64,000 nt of DNA. It comes from Roseobacter insulae. GTDB lineage: Bacteria; Pseudomonadota; Alphaproteobacteria; Rhodobacterales; Rhodobacteraceae. The position numbers and the translations under genes were made by a program. Each line of letters opens with the position of its first letter. Position 1 is the first letter of the stretch. Shown here piece by piece: positions 10,861 to 19,330 of this stretch. The stretch spans positions 1 through 64,000 of the forward strand of contig NZ_JAHXDN010000007.1 in the NCBI RefSeq assembly GCF_019375555.1, written 5' to 3'. Under the pieces are notes generated by a model that saw nothing but the letters and a program-made list of their open reading frames with translations, was not told the DNA's origin and searched no databases.

Positions 10861-11756
10861 CGGCTCTCGCCCTCTTCCGAGCGCACGCCCTGATCGGAGC
10901 GCAGGTAGTTAAAGAATTCGCTGTCCGGCGACAGAACCATTGTCGAATTGCTACCCTTGAGCGCACGTTCGTAAGCGGTCAATGAGCGGTAGAACTCAAA
11001 GAATTCCGGGTCCGCTCCAAAGGCCTGCGCGAAAATCGCGTTGCGTTCAGCATCGGCCTGACCCCGGATGATGTCCGCTTCTCGCGTCGCATCCGATGTC
11101 ACTTCAACAACAGTCCGGTCCGCAAGGGCGCGCACACGCTGCGCCGCTTCCTCACCCCGGGCGATTTCATCCGCTGCTTCCCGCTCACGTTCGGCGCGCA
11201 TGCGCGCGAACGTCGCATCCAGGTTCTGCTCAGGCAGGTTGGTTTGCTTCAAGCGCACGTCGACGACGTCCAGACCCAGCGGCAGGGCCCGCAGGCGCGC
11301 CTGTTCCGTAATTCGCGCCATCAACCCTGCCCGGTCTGCCGATAGAATTGTATTCGAAGTTACGCCGTCAGAGCCCAGAACTGCGCGAATTGTCGGGTTC
11401 AGAATGCCTTCGAGCCGGTCTTCAGCCGCCCTCATGCCGCCAACACCAACCGCCTGCCGGAATTGTGTCACATCCGAAATACGGTAGCGTGCAAAGGCGT
11501 CCACAACCAAACGACGGTCGTCAGAAGGGGTGACCTCGGTCACCTCGGTATCGAGAGACAGAATGCGGTCGTCGTAGCGCACAACCTCCTGGATCAGCGG
11601 GATCTTGAAGGCCAGACCGGGGTTTTCCTTGACCGATTTGATCTGACCAAACTGCAGGACCAGCGCCTTTTCACGCTCGTCGACGATAAACACAGAGCTC
11701 AGAACACCAACAACGGCGATGACAACGATGGGTATCAGGAATCCACTAGCACGCAT
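10857..11756 (-). CDS. hflC: HflC, SPFH-domain regulator of FtsH protease
   Basis: 299 residues with one N-terminal transmembrane anchor (FLIPIVVIAVVGVLSSVFIV) followed by ERALVLQFG-type SPFH sequence and a long charged helical region (residues ~175-240). HflC and HflK form a large inner-membrane cage around FtsH that limits its proteolysis. The start overlaps the hflK stop by one base (TGATG), and the stop overlaps the DUF2065 start. Confidence 0.95.
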   Translation of the reverse strand: MRASGFLIPIVVIAVVGVLSSVFIVDEREKALVLQFGQIKSVKENPGLAFKIPLIQEVVRYDDRILSLDTEVTEVTPSDDRRLVVDAFARYRISDVTQFRQAVGVGGMRAAEDRLEGILNPTIRAVLGSDGVTSNTILSADRAGLMARITEQARLRALPLGLDVVDVRLKQTNLPEQNLDATFARMRAEREREAADEIARGEEAAQRVRALADRTVVEVTSDATREADIIRGQADAERNAIFAQAFGADPEFFEFYRSLTAYERALKGSNSTMVLSPDSEFFNYLRSDQGVRSEEGESR

Positions 11757-12910
11757 CAGTTATTCCCTCCGGCAGCGCCGCGGCGCAATTCATTCAACGG
11801 CAGATATGGCACCACGCCCTGGCCACCTGCGCCGCCCAGATCACTCTCCAGAATGATCTTGTCGACGTCGCCAAAGACACGCTCCATCGTTTCAAGATAG
11901 AGCCGCTTGCGGGTCACCTCCGGCGCCTTAGCGTATTCCTCAAGCACCGACGTAAAGCGCGCGGCTTCACCCTGTGCCTCGTTCACCTGCTGGGCGCGGT
12001 AGGCTTCGGCCTGTTCCAGCTGGCTGGCGGCTTCACCGCGCGCGCCCGCAGTCACCCGGTTGGCATAGGCGTCGGCCTGCCGTTCCAGCCTGTCCCGTTC
12101 CTGCTCGGCGGCCTGCACTTCGCGGAAGCTGTCGATCACCTCGCGCGGCGGGTCGGCCTTGTCGAGGTTGAGACGCACGATATTGACGCCACTGTCATAG
12201 GCATCGAGCGTACCCTGAATGAGCTGCTGCGCCTCATCGGCGATGACCTGACGATCCCGGTTCAGGATCGGGGCCAATTCGTTACGCGCGATCACTTCGC
12301 GCATCGCGGATTCCGACACCGCGCGAATGGTTTCGCGGGCCTCCGCAAGGTTGAACAGGTACTTGGCCGGGTCGTTGATATTCCAGACCACCTGGAAATC
12401 GATATCGATGATGTTTTCATCCGTGGTCAGCATCAGGCCGCTGTCCACGCGCGATCCGATGTCTTCGGTCTGTTCGCGGGTCACCGGCAGGACTTCGGCC
12501 GTGACCAGAGGCCAGGGCGCAAAGTTCAGACCGGGGTTCCCGGTTGCTGAATACTCGCCAAGGAAAAGCTCCACGGATTGCTCTTCGGGCGCGACAGTGT
12601 AAAAACTCGCCATACCCCAGAGAATAATCGCACCCAGAACACCCAGGCCAATTGTGCCGCGGGTCAGTGCAGGGCCACCGCCGCCGCCGCCGTTTCCGCC
12701 GGTGCCACCACCGCCGCCCTTGCCGCCCATCAGGACGCGCAACCGTTCCTGACCTTTTTTGACCAGCTCGTCTATTTCCGGGATTTGTGCCCCATCGCCG
12801 CGCGGGCCGCGCGGGCCCCCGCCATTACTGCCGCGGTTACCACCGCCGGGCCTGTCATCATCGGAATTTCCGCCGCCGCCCCCCCAGGGGCCGCCATTAT
12901 TGCCAGCCAT
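11756..12910 (-). CDS. hflK: HflK, SPFH-domain regulator of FtsH protease
   Basis: 384 residues. The N-terminal ~85 residues are an Asn/Gly/Pro-rich tail, a known HflK trait. It contains a run of glycines and a DELVKKGQERLRVLMG helix, then a transmembrane segment (GLGVLGAIILWGMASFYTV) and the SPFH domain (EEQSVELFLGEY). A coiled-coil region rich in QAE repeats follows (about residues 265-330). It is the upstream partner of hflC, with one-base overlap. Confidence 0.95.
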   Translation of the reverse strand: MAGNNGGPWGGGGGNSDDDRPGGGNRGSNGGGPRGPRGDGAQIPEIDELVKKGQERLRVLMGGKGGGGGTGGNGGGGGGPALTRGTIGLGVLGAIILWGMASFYTVAPEEQSVELFLGEYSATGNPGLNFAPWPLVTAEVLPVTREQTEDIGSRVDSGLMLTTDENIIDIDFQVVWNINDPAKYLFNLAEARETIRAVSESAMREVIARNELAPILNRDRQVIADEAQQLIQGTLDAYDSGVNIVRLNLDKADPPREVIDSFREVQAAEQERDRLERQADAYANRVTAGARGEAASQLEQAEAYRAQQVNEAQGEAARFTSVLEEYAKAPEVTRKRLYLETMERVFGDVDKIILESDLGGAGGQGVVPYLPLNELRRGAAGGNN

Positions 12911-12984
12911 TCAGTCTCTTTCCCTCCTAAACCGCTCAGATACGCGATTAATTCCAGTCATAGGTACGTAAGGTTGCGCGGAAA

Positions 12985-14442
12985 TCAAGCCGTCCGCATT
13001 GGTACACGCATTGTCACCATTTCTTCGGACATCGTCGGATGCACCGCAACCGTCCGGTCAAAATCCTCCTTGGTCGCGCCCATCTTGATCGCGACCCCGG
13101 CCATCTGGATCATTTCACCGGCACCGGGTGCGACGATGTGACAGCCCAGAACCTTGCGGCTCGCCTTGGAAACGACAAGTTTCATCAGAACCCGGTCGGG
13201 GCGTCCGGCGAAGGCGGTTTGCATGGGCCTGAACGAGGTACAGTATACCTCCACAGGTTCCTGATCGCGCGCCTCTTCTTCGCTCAGACCCACGGTGCCC
13301 ATTTCTGGTTGTGTGAAAATCGCAGACGGGATCAGGTCGTGATCCACCGGCGTGGGGTTGCTCTTGAACACGGTTTCGACAAAAGCCATGCCCTCACGGA
13401 TCGCAACCGGCGTGAGATTAACCCGGTTGGTCACATCCCCGATAGCATAGATCGACGGCACGGAGGTCTGGCTGTAGGCGTCCACCCCGATTTCGCCGCG
13501 ACGGCCAAGGGTCACGCCGACCTCTTCAAGCCCCATGTCCTTTGTATTCGGGTCGCGCCCGGTGGCAAAGAGCACCACATCGTACTCACCCTCGGACCCG
13601 GTCGTGGACTTTACCCACACTGGTTCATTCGCGGTGCCCTCGGCCGCGCGCAGCTGCGCCATTTCCACCCGTTCCTGCGCCGTGCCTCCCATCGCCCCGG
13701 TCTCGCCGGCGCTGCGGTCGGCACTGGCAGGCGCCATTTCGAGGATGTTGGTGCCGACGTGCAGCTTGATCCCGCGCTCCCGCATGGATTCAGCGACAAG
13801 CCCGCGGGCTTCTTCGTCGAACCCCCGCAGGATCTGGGCCCCACGGTAATACTGCGTCACCTCGACGCCCAGGCCATTCATGATCCCGGCGAACTCGCAG
13901 GCAATATAGCCACCGCCGACGATCAACATCGACCTGGGCAGCTTGTCCAGATGAAAGATGTCGTCTGATACGATGCCAAGATGGGCGTTGGGCGTTTGCG
14001 GACGCACCGGGTGGCCCCCGGTCGCCACCAGAATATGCTTGGCCGATTTCGTCTCGCCGGTTGACAGGGTCACCTCGTGTGGTCCCGACACCGAAGCGCG
14101 TGCGTCAAACGTCTCGACGTTCGAGCCTTTGAGCAGGTTGCGGTAGACTTGCTCCAGACGGTCCAGCTCGTCATTCAGCCGTGTCCGGAATGCGGGCCAG
14201 TCGAAAGGACCCTGCTTGAGGGTCCAGCCGTAGGACTGCGCGTCCTCGACCACGTTGGCATACTCACTTGCGAAAACCATCAGCTTCTTGGGCACGCACC
14301 CCCGGATCACGCAGGTCCCACCGTAGCGGTCATCTTCGGCCAGCGCCACTCTGGCGCCTGCTTCTCCGGCAGCGACGCGGGCTGCGCGCACACCGCCTGA
14401 CCCGCCGCCAATCACAAAGAGATCGTAGTCAAAATCGCTCAT
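12985..14442 (-). CDS. gor: Glutathione-disulfide reductase, with an unusual internal insertion
   Basis: 485 residues from ATG 14442 (MSDFDYDLF). An ATG six codons earlier is less family-like. The redox-active disulfide is Cys44/Cys49 in GGTCVIRGC, the FAD site is VIGGGSGGVRAA, the NADPH site is LIVGGGYIACEFAG, and the C-terminal dimer motif is HPTMSEE. The enzyme reduces GSSG to GSH with NADPH. Around residues 237-275 an Ala/Glu/Gly-rich segment of about 35 residues is inserted in the NADPH-binding domain, making it longer than the usual ~450. It sits between rpiA and hflK, with no gene in the 74-bp gap before it. Confidence 0.93.
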   Translation of the reverse strand: MSDFDYDLFVIGGGSGGVRAARVAAGEAGARVALAEDDRYGGTCVIRGCVPKKLMVFASEYANVVEDAQSYGWTLKQGPFDWPAFRTRLNDELDRLEQVYRNLLKGSNVETFDARASVSGPHEVTLSTGETKSAKHILVATGGHPVRPQTPNAHLGIVSDDIFHLDKLPRSMLIVGGGYIACEFAGIMNGLGVEVTQYYRGAQILRGFDEEARGLVAESMRERGIKLHVGTNILEMAPASADRSAGETGAMGGTAQERVEMAQLRAAEGTANEPVWVKSTTGSEGEYDVVLFATGRDPNTKDMGLEEVGVTLGRRGEIGVDAYSQTSVPSIYAIGDVTNRVNLTPVAIREGMAFVETVFKSNPTPVDHDLIPSAIFTQPEMGTVGLSEEEARDQEPVEVYCTSFRPMQTAFAGRPDRVLMKLVVSKASRKVLGCHIVAPGAGEMIQMAGVAIKMGATKEDFDRTVAVHPTMSEEMVTMRVPMRTA

Positions 14443-14540
14443 CGGAGGCGGCCTTTCCAAGTCTTTGATCGTATTGCTTGCTGTATATATGCGCCGGTCA
14501 TGCTTTTACCACCGCACCTCTTGCATGGTTACAGGCGGGA

Positions 14541-15329
14541 TCAGTCAGAGAGGTCCGCAAAGAGATTATCGCTCTCCACGAAATCCAGTCTTTCCGTGGC
14601 GACGGTGCCTTCGTTGATGTCGCGCACTTCAACCCTGCCGTCGCCGTAGCCGATCACGACCGTATCGCAGATATCGATGAACAACCCGTTCTCCACAACA
14701 CCGGGCATCTGGTTCAGCACCAGCGCCAGCTGCCGGGCATTGCCGATCCGTTTTACGTGCAGATCGATGATATGGTTGCCCTCATCCGTGACGAAGGGCA
14801 CATCGCCGTTCATGCGCAAGGTGCTTTTCCGGCCCAGAACGTCCATCGATACGAGCGTTTCCTCGACCAGCGCCTGCGTGGTTTGCCAGCCAAACGGAAT
14901 GACCTCGATGGGCAGTGGAAAGGCGCCCAGTGTCTCTACTTCCTTGCCCACATCCGCGATCACAACCATTTGATCCGACGCGGTTGCCACTATCTTTTCC
15001 TGCAAGAGCGCGCCGCCACCACCCTTGATCAGGTTCAGCTGGCCATCAAACTCGTCTGCCCCGTCGATGGTGATGTCCAGCCACTTGGCTTCGTCCAGCG
15101 AGACGACCTCGATACCGACCTCGCGCGCCAGTTCGGCCGTCCGGGTGGAGGTGGGCACACCTCTGATCCGCAGGCCATCGTCACGCACCATCTCCCCGAG
15201 GCAGCGCACGAGCCATGCCGCGGTGGAGCCTGTGCCGAGGCCAACCCGCATCCCGCTTTCCACAAATTGCGCCGCGCGTTTGGCAGAGACGAATTTCGCT
15301 TTGTCGATGGGGGAAAGTTCTGAGGACAT
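14541..15329 (-). CDS. rpiA: Ribose-5-phosphate isomerase A
   Basis: 262 residues. It interconverts ribose-5-phosphate and ribulose-5-phosphate in the pentose phosphate pathway. Family segments are clear: VGLGTGSTAAWLV (phosphate loop), DGADEFDGQLNLIKGGGGALLQEK (catalytic Asp/Glu/Lys region) and GVVENGLFID near the end. GGAG precedes the ATG. The first gene of the minus-strand rpiA-gor-hflKC series, separated from gor by ~100 bp. Confidence 0.95.
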   Translation of the reverse strand: MSSELSPIDKAKFVSAKRAAQFVESGMRVGLGTGSTAAWLVRCLGEMVRDDGLRIRGVPTSTRTAELAREVGIEVVSLDEAKWLDITIDGADEFDGQLNLIKGGGGALLQEKIVATASDQMVVIADVGKEVETLGAFPLPIEVIPFGWQTTQALVEETLVSMDVLGRKSTLRMNGDVPFVTDEGNHIIDLHVKRIGNARQLALVLNQMPGVVENGLFIDICDTVVIGYGDGRVEVRDINEGTVATERLDFVESDNLFADLSD

Positions 15330-15510
15330 CGGTGGCTCCTTGGGCAGCTTTGCCTCGCCTTATAGGAAACCTCGCGGGCAGGCGCGAGGGGTGATTTTGG
15401 ACGATTGGCCCGACCCTTTCCTGCCAGCGCGGGTCAGCGCGGGCAAATTCCGCTGCAAAACGTCGCATTTCCGTCTGGGCAAGACCGGGAATCACGGTAG
15501 CTAAGGTGCC

Positions 15511-16203
15511 ATGACGAGCGCCCCATATACGCTTCACTATGCACCGGATAACGCGTCACTGGTCGTGCGGCTGGCGCTGGAGGAAATCGGCGCGCCCTAT
15601 CGGACCCTTCTCGTCGACCGCAGCGCCCGGGCACAACGGGCACCGGGCTATCTGGCCCTCAGCCCAAACGGATTGATCCCCGTCCTCGAAACGCCGCAGG
15701 GACCGATCTTTGAAACCGCCGCCATCCTGTTGTGGCTGGCGGACCGCCACGGCTGCCTTGCGCCGCACCCTGACGCCCCGGACCGCGCCGCGTTGCTCAA
15801 ATGGTTGTTCTTTTTGTCAAACACGCTCCACCCCGCGCTCAGGATTTTGTTTTACCCGTCCGTCTATATCGGCGCGCAACGGGAGGATCAGCTGCAGCTG
15901 CAATCTGTTGCGCGGCACAACATTCTGGGTCATCTGGGCGTACTTGACGCGCATTGGCGTCAGGTCGAGCCGCCGCTGCTCCTGAATATCTACCTGGGCC
16001 CCACGTTAAGGTGGCTCAAACTCTATCCGGCAGATACAGACACCGCGTGGTTTGATCTGACGGCCCTGCCCGCCCTGCACGGTATGGCAAAGCAACTCGA
16101 AACACGTGAAAGTGTCGCAAAAGCGCAGTTGGCCGAAGGGCTGGGCGCGCACCCGTTCACCGCGCCGCGTGCGCCCAGCCCGCCCGAAGGAAGTGCTGTC
16201 TGA
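15511..16203 (+). CDS. Glutathione S-transferase family protein
   Basis: 230 residues with an N-terminal thioredoxin-fold domain (YTLHYAPDNASLVVRLALEE; cis-Pro in NGLIPVLETP; glutathione-binding FETAAILLWLADR) and a helical C-terminal domain. Such proteins conjugate or reduce with glutathione; the substrate is unknown. Its stop overlaps the sdaA start by one base (TGATG), so the two are translated together. Confidence 0.85.
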   Translation: MTSAPYTLHYAPDNASLVVRLALEEIGAPYRTLLVDRSARAQRAPGYLALSPNGLIPVLETPQGPIFETAAILLWLADRHGCLAPHPDAPDRAALLKWLFFLSNTLHPALRILFYPSVYIGAQREDQLQLQSVARHNILGHLGVLDAHWRQVEPPLLLNIYLGPTLRWLKLYPADTDTAWFDLTALPALHGMAKQLETRESVAKAQLAEGLGAHPFTAPRAPSPPEGSAV

Positions 16204-17576
16204 TGTTTCTGTCCGTATTCGATATGTTCAAGGTGGGCATCGGCCCCTCGTCCTCGCACACGATGGGCCCGATGGTGGCCGCCGCACGGTTTCTCGACCT
16301 GATGCGCGCGTCGCCCTTCGCCTTTCACGGCTTGCGGGCCTCGTTGCACGGATCGCTGGCCTTCACGGGCGTCGGCCACGCCACGGATCGCGCGACCATT
16401 CTGGGTCTCGCGGGTTTTGTGCCCGACACCTACGACGCCGAAAAAGCCGAGCACGCGTTGCAAGAGATCAGGACCAGCGGCAAGATTCGCCCCCAAGGAT
16501 TACCGGAGCTGGCCTTTGATCCCGCGAACGACCTCGTCTTTGACTTTGACACGGTCCTTCCGGGCCATGCCAACGGCATGATGCTGATGGCCACGGATGC
16601 GCAGGGCGATGTGACCCTGCGCGAGACCTATTATTCGATTGGCGGCGGCTTTGTCATGACAGAGGCCGAACTGGCAGAAGGCAAGGACACCGAAGAAGGT
16701 GCGCCAATTCCCTTTCCTTTCAAAACCGCAGCGCAAATGCTTGAAATGTCCCAGGCTTCAGGACGCACAATTGCGGAAATGAAACGGTCGAACGAGGCTG
16801 CGCGCGGTGGTGTGGATAACCTCAAGTCCGGAACGCGACGTCTGTGGCAGGTGATGAACGACTGTATCGAGCGCGGGCTGACAACCGAGGGTGTGCTGCC
16901 CGGCGGACTGGCCGTCAAACGCCGTGCGAAAGGTATTTACGACAAGCTGCTCCAAGAGCGCGGTATGAACCTGACGGCCCCGCATACCATCAACGACTGG
17001 ATGAGCGTCTACGCCATGGCTGTAAACGAGGAAAACGCGGCCGGGGGGCAAGTTGTGACCGCGCCGACGAACGGTGCGGCCGGTGTATTACCTGCGACGC
17101 TTCGCTACTATCTCGATCATGTCCCCGGCGCCTCGGAGGCCCATGTGGAGGATTTCCTGCTGACCGCGGCCGCCATTGGTGGCCTCGTCAAGTTCAACGC
17201 CTCGATATCGGGTGCGGAGGCCGGATGTCAGGCCGAAGTGGGATCCGCCGCTGCCATGGCGGCCGCTGGCTTATGTGCCGTCATGGGAGGCTCTCCGGCG
17301 CAGGTGGAAAACGCCGCCGAGATCGCGCTGGAGCATCACCTTGGCATGACCTGCGACCCGATCAAGGGGCTGGTGCAGGTGCCATGTATCGAACGTAACG
17401 GGCTGGGCGCAATCAAGGCCGTGTCCGCCGCGTCACTTGCCTTGCGCGGCGACGGGACACATCTTGTGCCACTGGACGCTTGTATTGAGACAATGCGCCA
17501 GACAGGCGCAGACATGTCCGAGAAATACAAAGAGACTTCGCTGGGCGGATTGGCCGTAAATGTGCCAAACTGCTAA
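16203..17576 (+). CDS. sdaA: L-serine ammonia-lyase (iron-sulfur type)
   Basis: 457 residues, single-chain SdaA type: N-terminal beta domain starting [20 protein letters not shown] and C-terminal alpha domain. It deaminates L-serine to pyruvate and ammonia. Conserved Cys residues for the 4Fe-4S cluster are visible in [21 protein letters not shown] and VQVPCIERN. Coupled to the upstream GST gene by a one-base overlap. Confidence 0.95.
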   Translation: MFLSVFDMFKVGIGPSSSHTMGPMVAAARFLDLMRASPFAFHGLRASLHGSLAFTGVGHATDRATILGLAGFVPDTYDAEKAEHALQEIRTSGKIRPQGLPELAFDPANDLVFDFDTVLPGHANGMMLMATDAQGDVTLRETYYSIGGGFVMTEAELAEGKDTEEGAPIPFPFKTAAQMLEMSQASGRTIAEMKRSNEAARGGVDNLKSGTRRLWQVMNDCIERGLTTEGVLPGGLAVKRRAKGIYDKLLQERGMNLTAPHTINDWMSVYAMAVNEENAAGGQVVTAPTNGAAGVLPATLRYYLDHVPGASEAHVEDFLLTAAAIGGLVKFNASISGAEAGCQAEVGSAAAMAAAGLCAVMGGSPAQVENAAEIALEHHLGMTCDPIKGLVQVPCIERNGLGAIKAVSAASLALRGDGTHLVPLDACIETMRQTGADMSEKYKETSLGGLAVNVPNC

Positions 17577-17637
17577 AAGTTGAGTCGACGCGCAAGCTGT
17601 TCTTGCAATGATTGAATACCGCTCGTAGGTTCTGCCA

Positions 17638-18567
17638 ATGGCACTCGACAGACCTCTTCTTGGCATCATGCTCATGCTTGGATTCTGCATCCTCGCACCC
17701 GTTGGTGATGCCGTGGCAAAGATCCTTGGCGAAACAGTACCCGTCGGGCAACTTGTGCTGGTGCGGTTTGCCGTTCAGGCGGTCATCCTGATTCCCCTGG
17801 TCTGGATCACCCGGCGCAACTGGCGCATGTCCAACCGGGTTCTGGCGCTGACGCTGCTGCGCACGATCCTCCATATCTTTGGCATTGGCGCAATGGTGAC
17901 GGCCCTGAAATTCCTGCCACTTGCAGATGCCATCGCAATCGCCTTCGTGATGCCCTTCATCATGCTCTTGCTGGGCAAATACGCTTTGGACGAGGAAGTC
18001 GGACCACGCCGGTTGATCGCCTGCCTCGTTGGCTTCATTGGCACGCTGTTTGTGGTCCAGCCCAGCTTCACCGCCGTCGGGTGGCCTGCGTTGCTGCCCT
18101 TGGCGGTGGCGGTGAATTTTGCCCTGTTCATGCTGGTCACCCGTCAGATCGCCAAGGAAACCGACCCGATCAGCCTGCAGGCGATCAGTGGCACCATGGC
18201 GGTGATCATGATGCTGCCCGTTCTCTACGTTTTTCAGGGGTCGTCCCTGGCACAGCTGCAGGTGATACAGGTCAGCACTGTTGACTGGACCCTCCTCATC
18301 GGGATCGGGTTGCTGGGCACTGTGGCGCATCTGCTGATGACATGGTCACTGCGATATGCACCTTCGACCACCCTGGCCCCGATGCAATATCTGGAGATAC
18401 CCTTCGCAACGGTCATCGGCTTCATCGTCTTCGGTGATCTGCCGAACACCCTGGCCTCTGTCGGTATCGCGATCACGATGGCTGCAGGTCTTTACATCGT
18501 TCTGCGCGAGCGGGCCACCGCGCGTGCCGTGGCTGCGCAGCAAGTCTCTGTGCAACCGGCCGAATAA
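17638..18567 (+). CDS. EamA/DMT-family permease
   Basis: 309 residues with about ten hydrophobic helices in two repeated halves, typical of the drug/metabolite transporter superfamily. PVGDAVAKILGE, FLPLADAIAIAF and LRYAPSTTLAPMQYLEIPFA are EamA-like. It probably exports or exchanges a small metabolite; the substrate is unknown. The last 95 bases overlap the convergent thiamine pyrophosphokinase frame. Confidence 0.88.
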   Translation: MALDRPLLGIMLMLGFCILAPVGDAVAKILGETVPVGQLVLVRFAVQAVILIPLVWITRRNWRMSNRVLALTLLRTILHIFGIGAMVTALKFLPLADAIAIAFVMPFIMLLLGKYALDEEVGPRRLIACLVGFIGTLFVVQPSFTAVGWPALLPLAVAVNFALFMLVTRQIAKETDPISLQAISGTMAVIMMLPVLYVFQGSSLAQLQVIQVSTVDWTLLIGIGLLGTVAHLLMTWSLRYAPSTTLAPMQYLEIPFATVIGFIVFGDLPNTLASVGIAITMAAGLYIVLRERATARAVAAQQVSVQPAE

Positions 18568-19192
18568 AGCGCCGCGGAAGAAAACACAAAAGCAGGGGTG
18601 CCTCCACCACCAGTTTAAGATCGCCGGTTGTGCGATTGGACGTGCCCGATGTGCCGCTTGGGGAAAATGCCAGACCATCTATCGGCCACTGCAAACCCTC
18701 GGACCGGCCCTGCACGTCCCCCATCGGGAAAAGGGAGACGCGGGTGCCGACCGGCGTCGGCAGGTCGAAATCCTGCGGGCACAGAAAGATCACGTCTTCA
18801 TCGCTGAGGATCACGCAAGGCCGGTCGGGGCGCATGACCAGCGTGTGCAGGGCTGCAAGCTGATGATCGACCCGACGCCCCATGAAGCCTACCGCGACCA
18901 CAAGCGGGGCATCGATGTTGCGCAGGGCCTTGTCGAAATCAGTGCTGATCTGGTCAGGGATCAGATGCACGCGCTCCTCGGGGATTTGCGCGCGCGCCGC
19001 CTCTGAGATAGAATCCATATCACCGAATACAGCCGTCAGTTCGACCCGCGCCTGCAAGGCAGCGTCCGCGCCGCTGTCCGCTGCGACACAGGTCGGTGCG
19101 ATGTCGAGCGCCACCCGAAGATCATCTGGCCCGATGGCGCCACCGCCAATCAAAGTGACTGGCTCGAATTTGTGTATAATTTTATTATTCAC
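18473..19192 (-). CDS. Thiamine diphosphokinase, with read-through C-terminal extension
   Basis: 239 residues from GTG 19192. It resembles thiamine pyrophosphokinase, which converts thiamine to TDP. Conserved features are GGGAIGPDDL, CVAADSGAD, AVFGDMDSI, STDFDKAL and the C-terminal SPSGTSGTSNRTTGD with LLLCFLPR. Family members normally end near LLxxLPR. Here about 30 basic residues follow, encoded opposite the 3' end of the EamA gene, so the original stop seems lost. The catalytic core looks intact. Confidence 0.8.
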   Translation of the reverse strand: MNNKIIHKFEPVTLIGGGAIGPDDLRVALDIAPTCVAADSGADAALQARVELTAVFGDMDSISEAARAQIPEERVHLIPDQISTDFDKALRNIDAPLVVAVGFMGRRVDHQLAALHTLVMRPDRPCVILSDEDVIFLCPQDFDLPTPVGTRVSLFPMGDVQGRSEGLQWPIDGLAFSPSGTSGTSNRTTGDLKLVVEAPLLLCFLPRRFIRPVAQRLAAQPRHARWPARAERCKDLQPS

Positions 19193-19330
19193 CGAAGTTT
19201 AATGTCCTTTTTGGAAACAGAACACATTGTTGCCACGAAATGATACCGTAATGAGCACAGATTCGCGCCGCTTTGGACTTTCCCCGTATGGTAAACAGTT
19301 TGTTGAAATCACGCAGAGGACGAGCATCCG

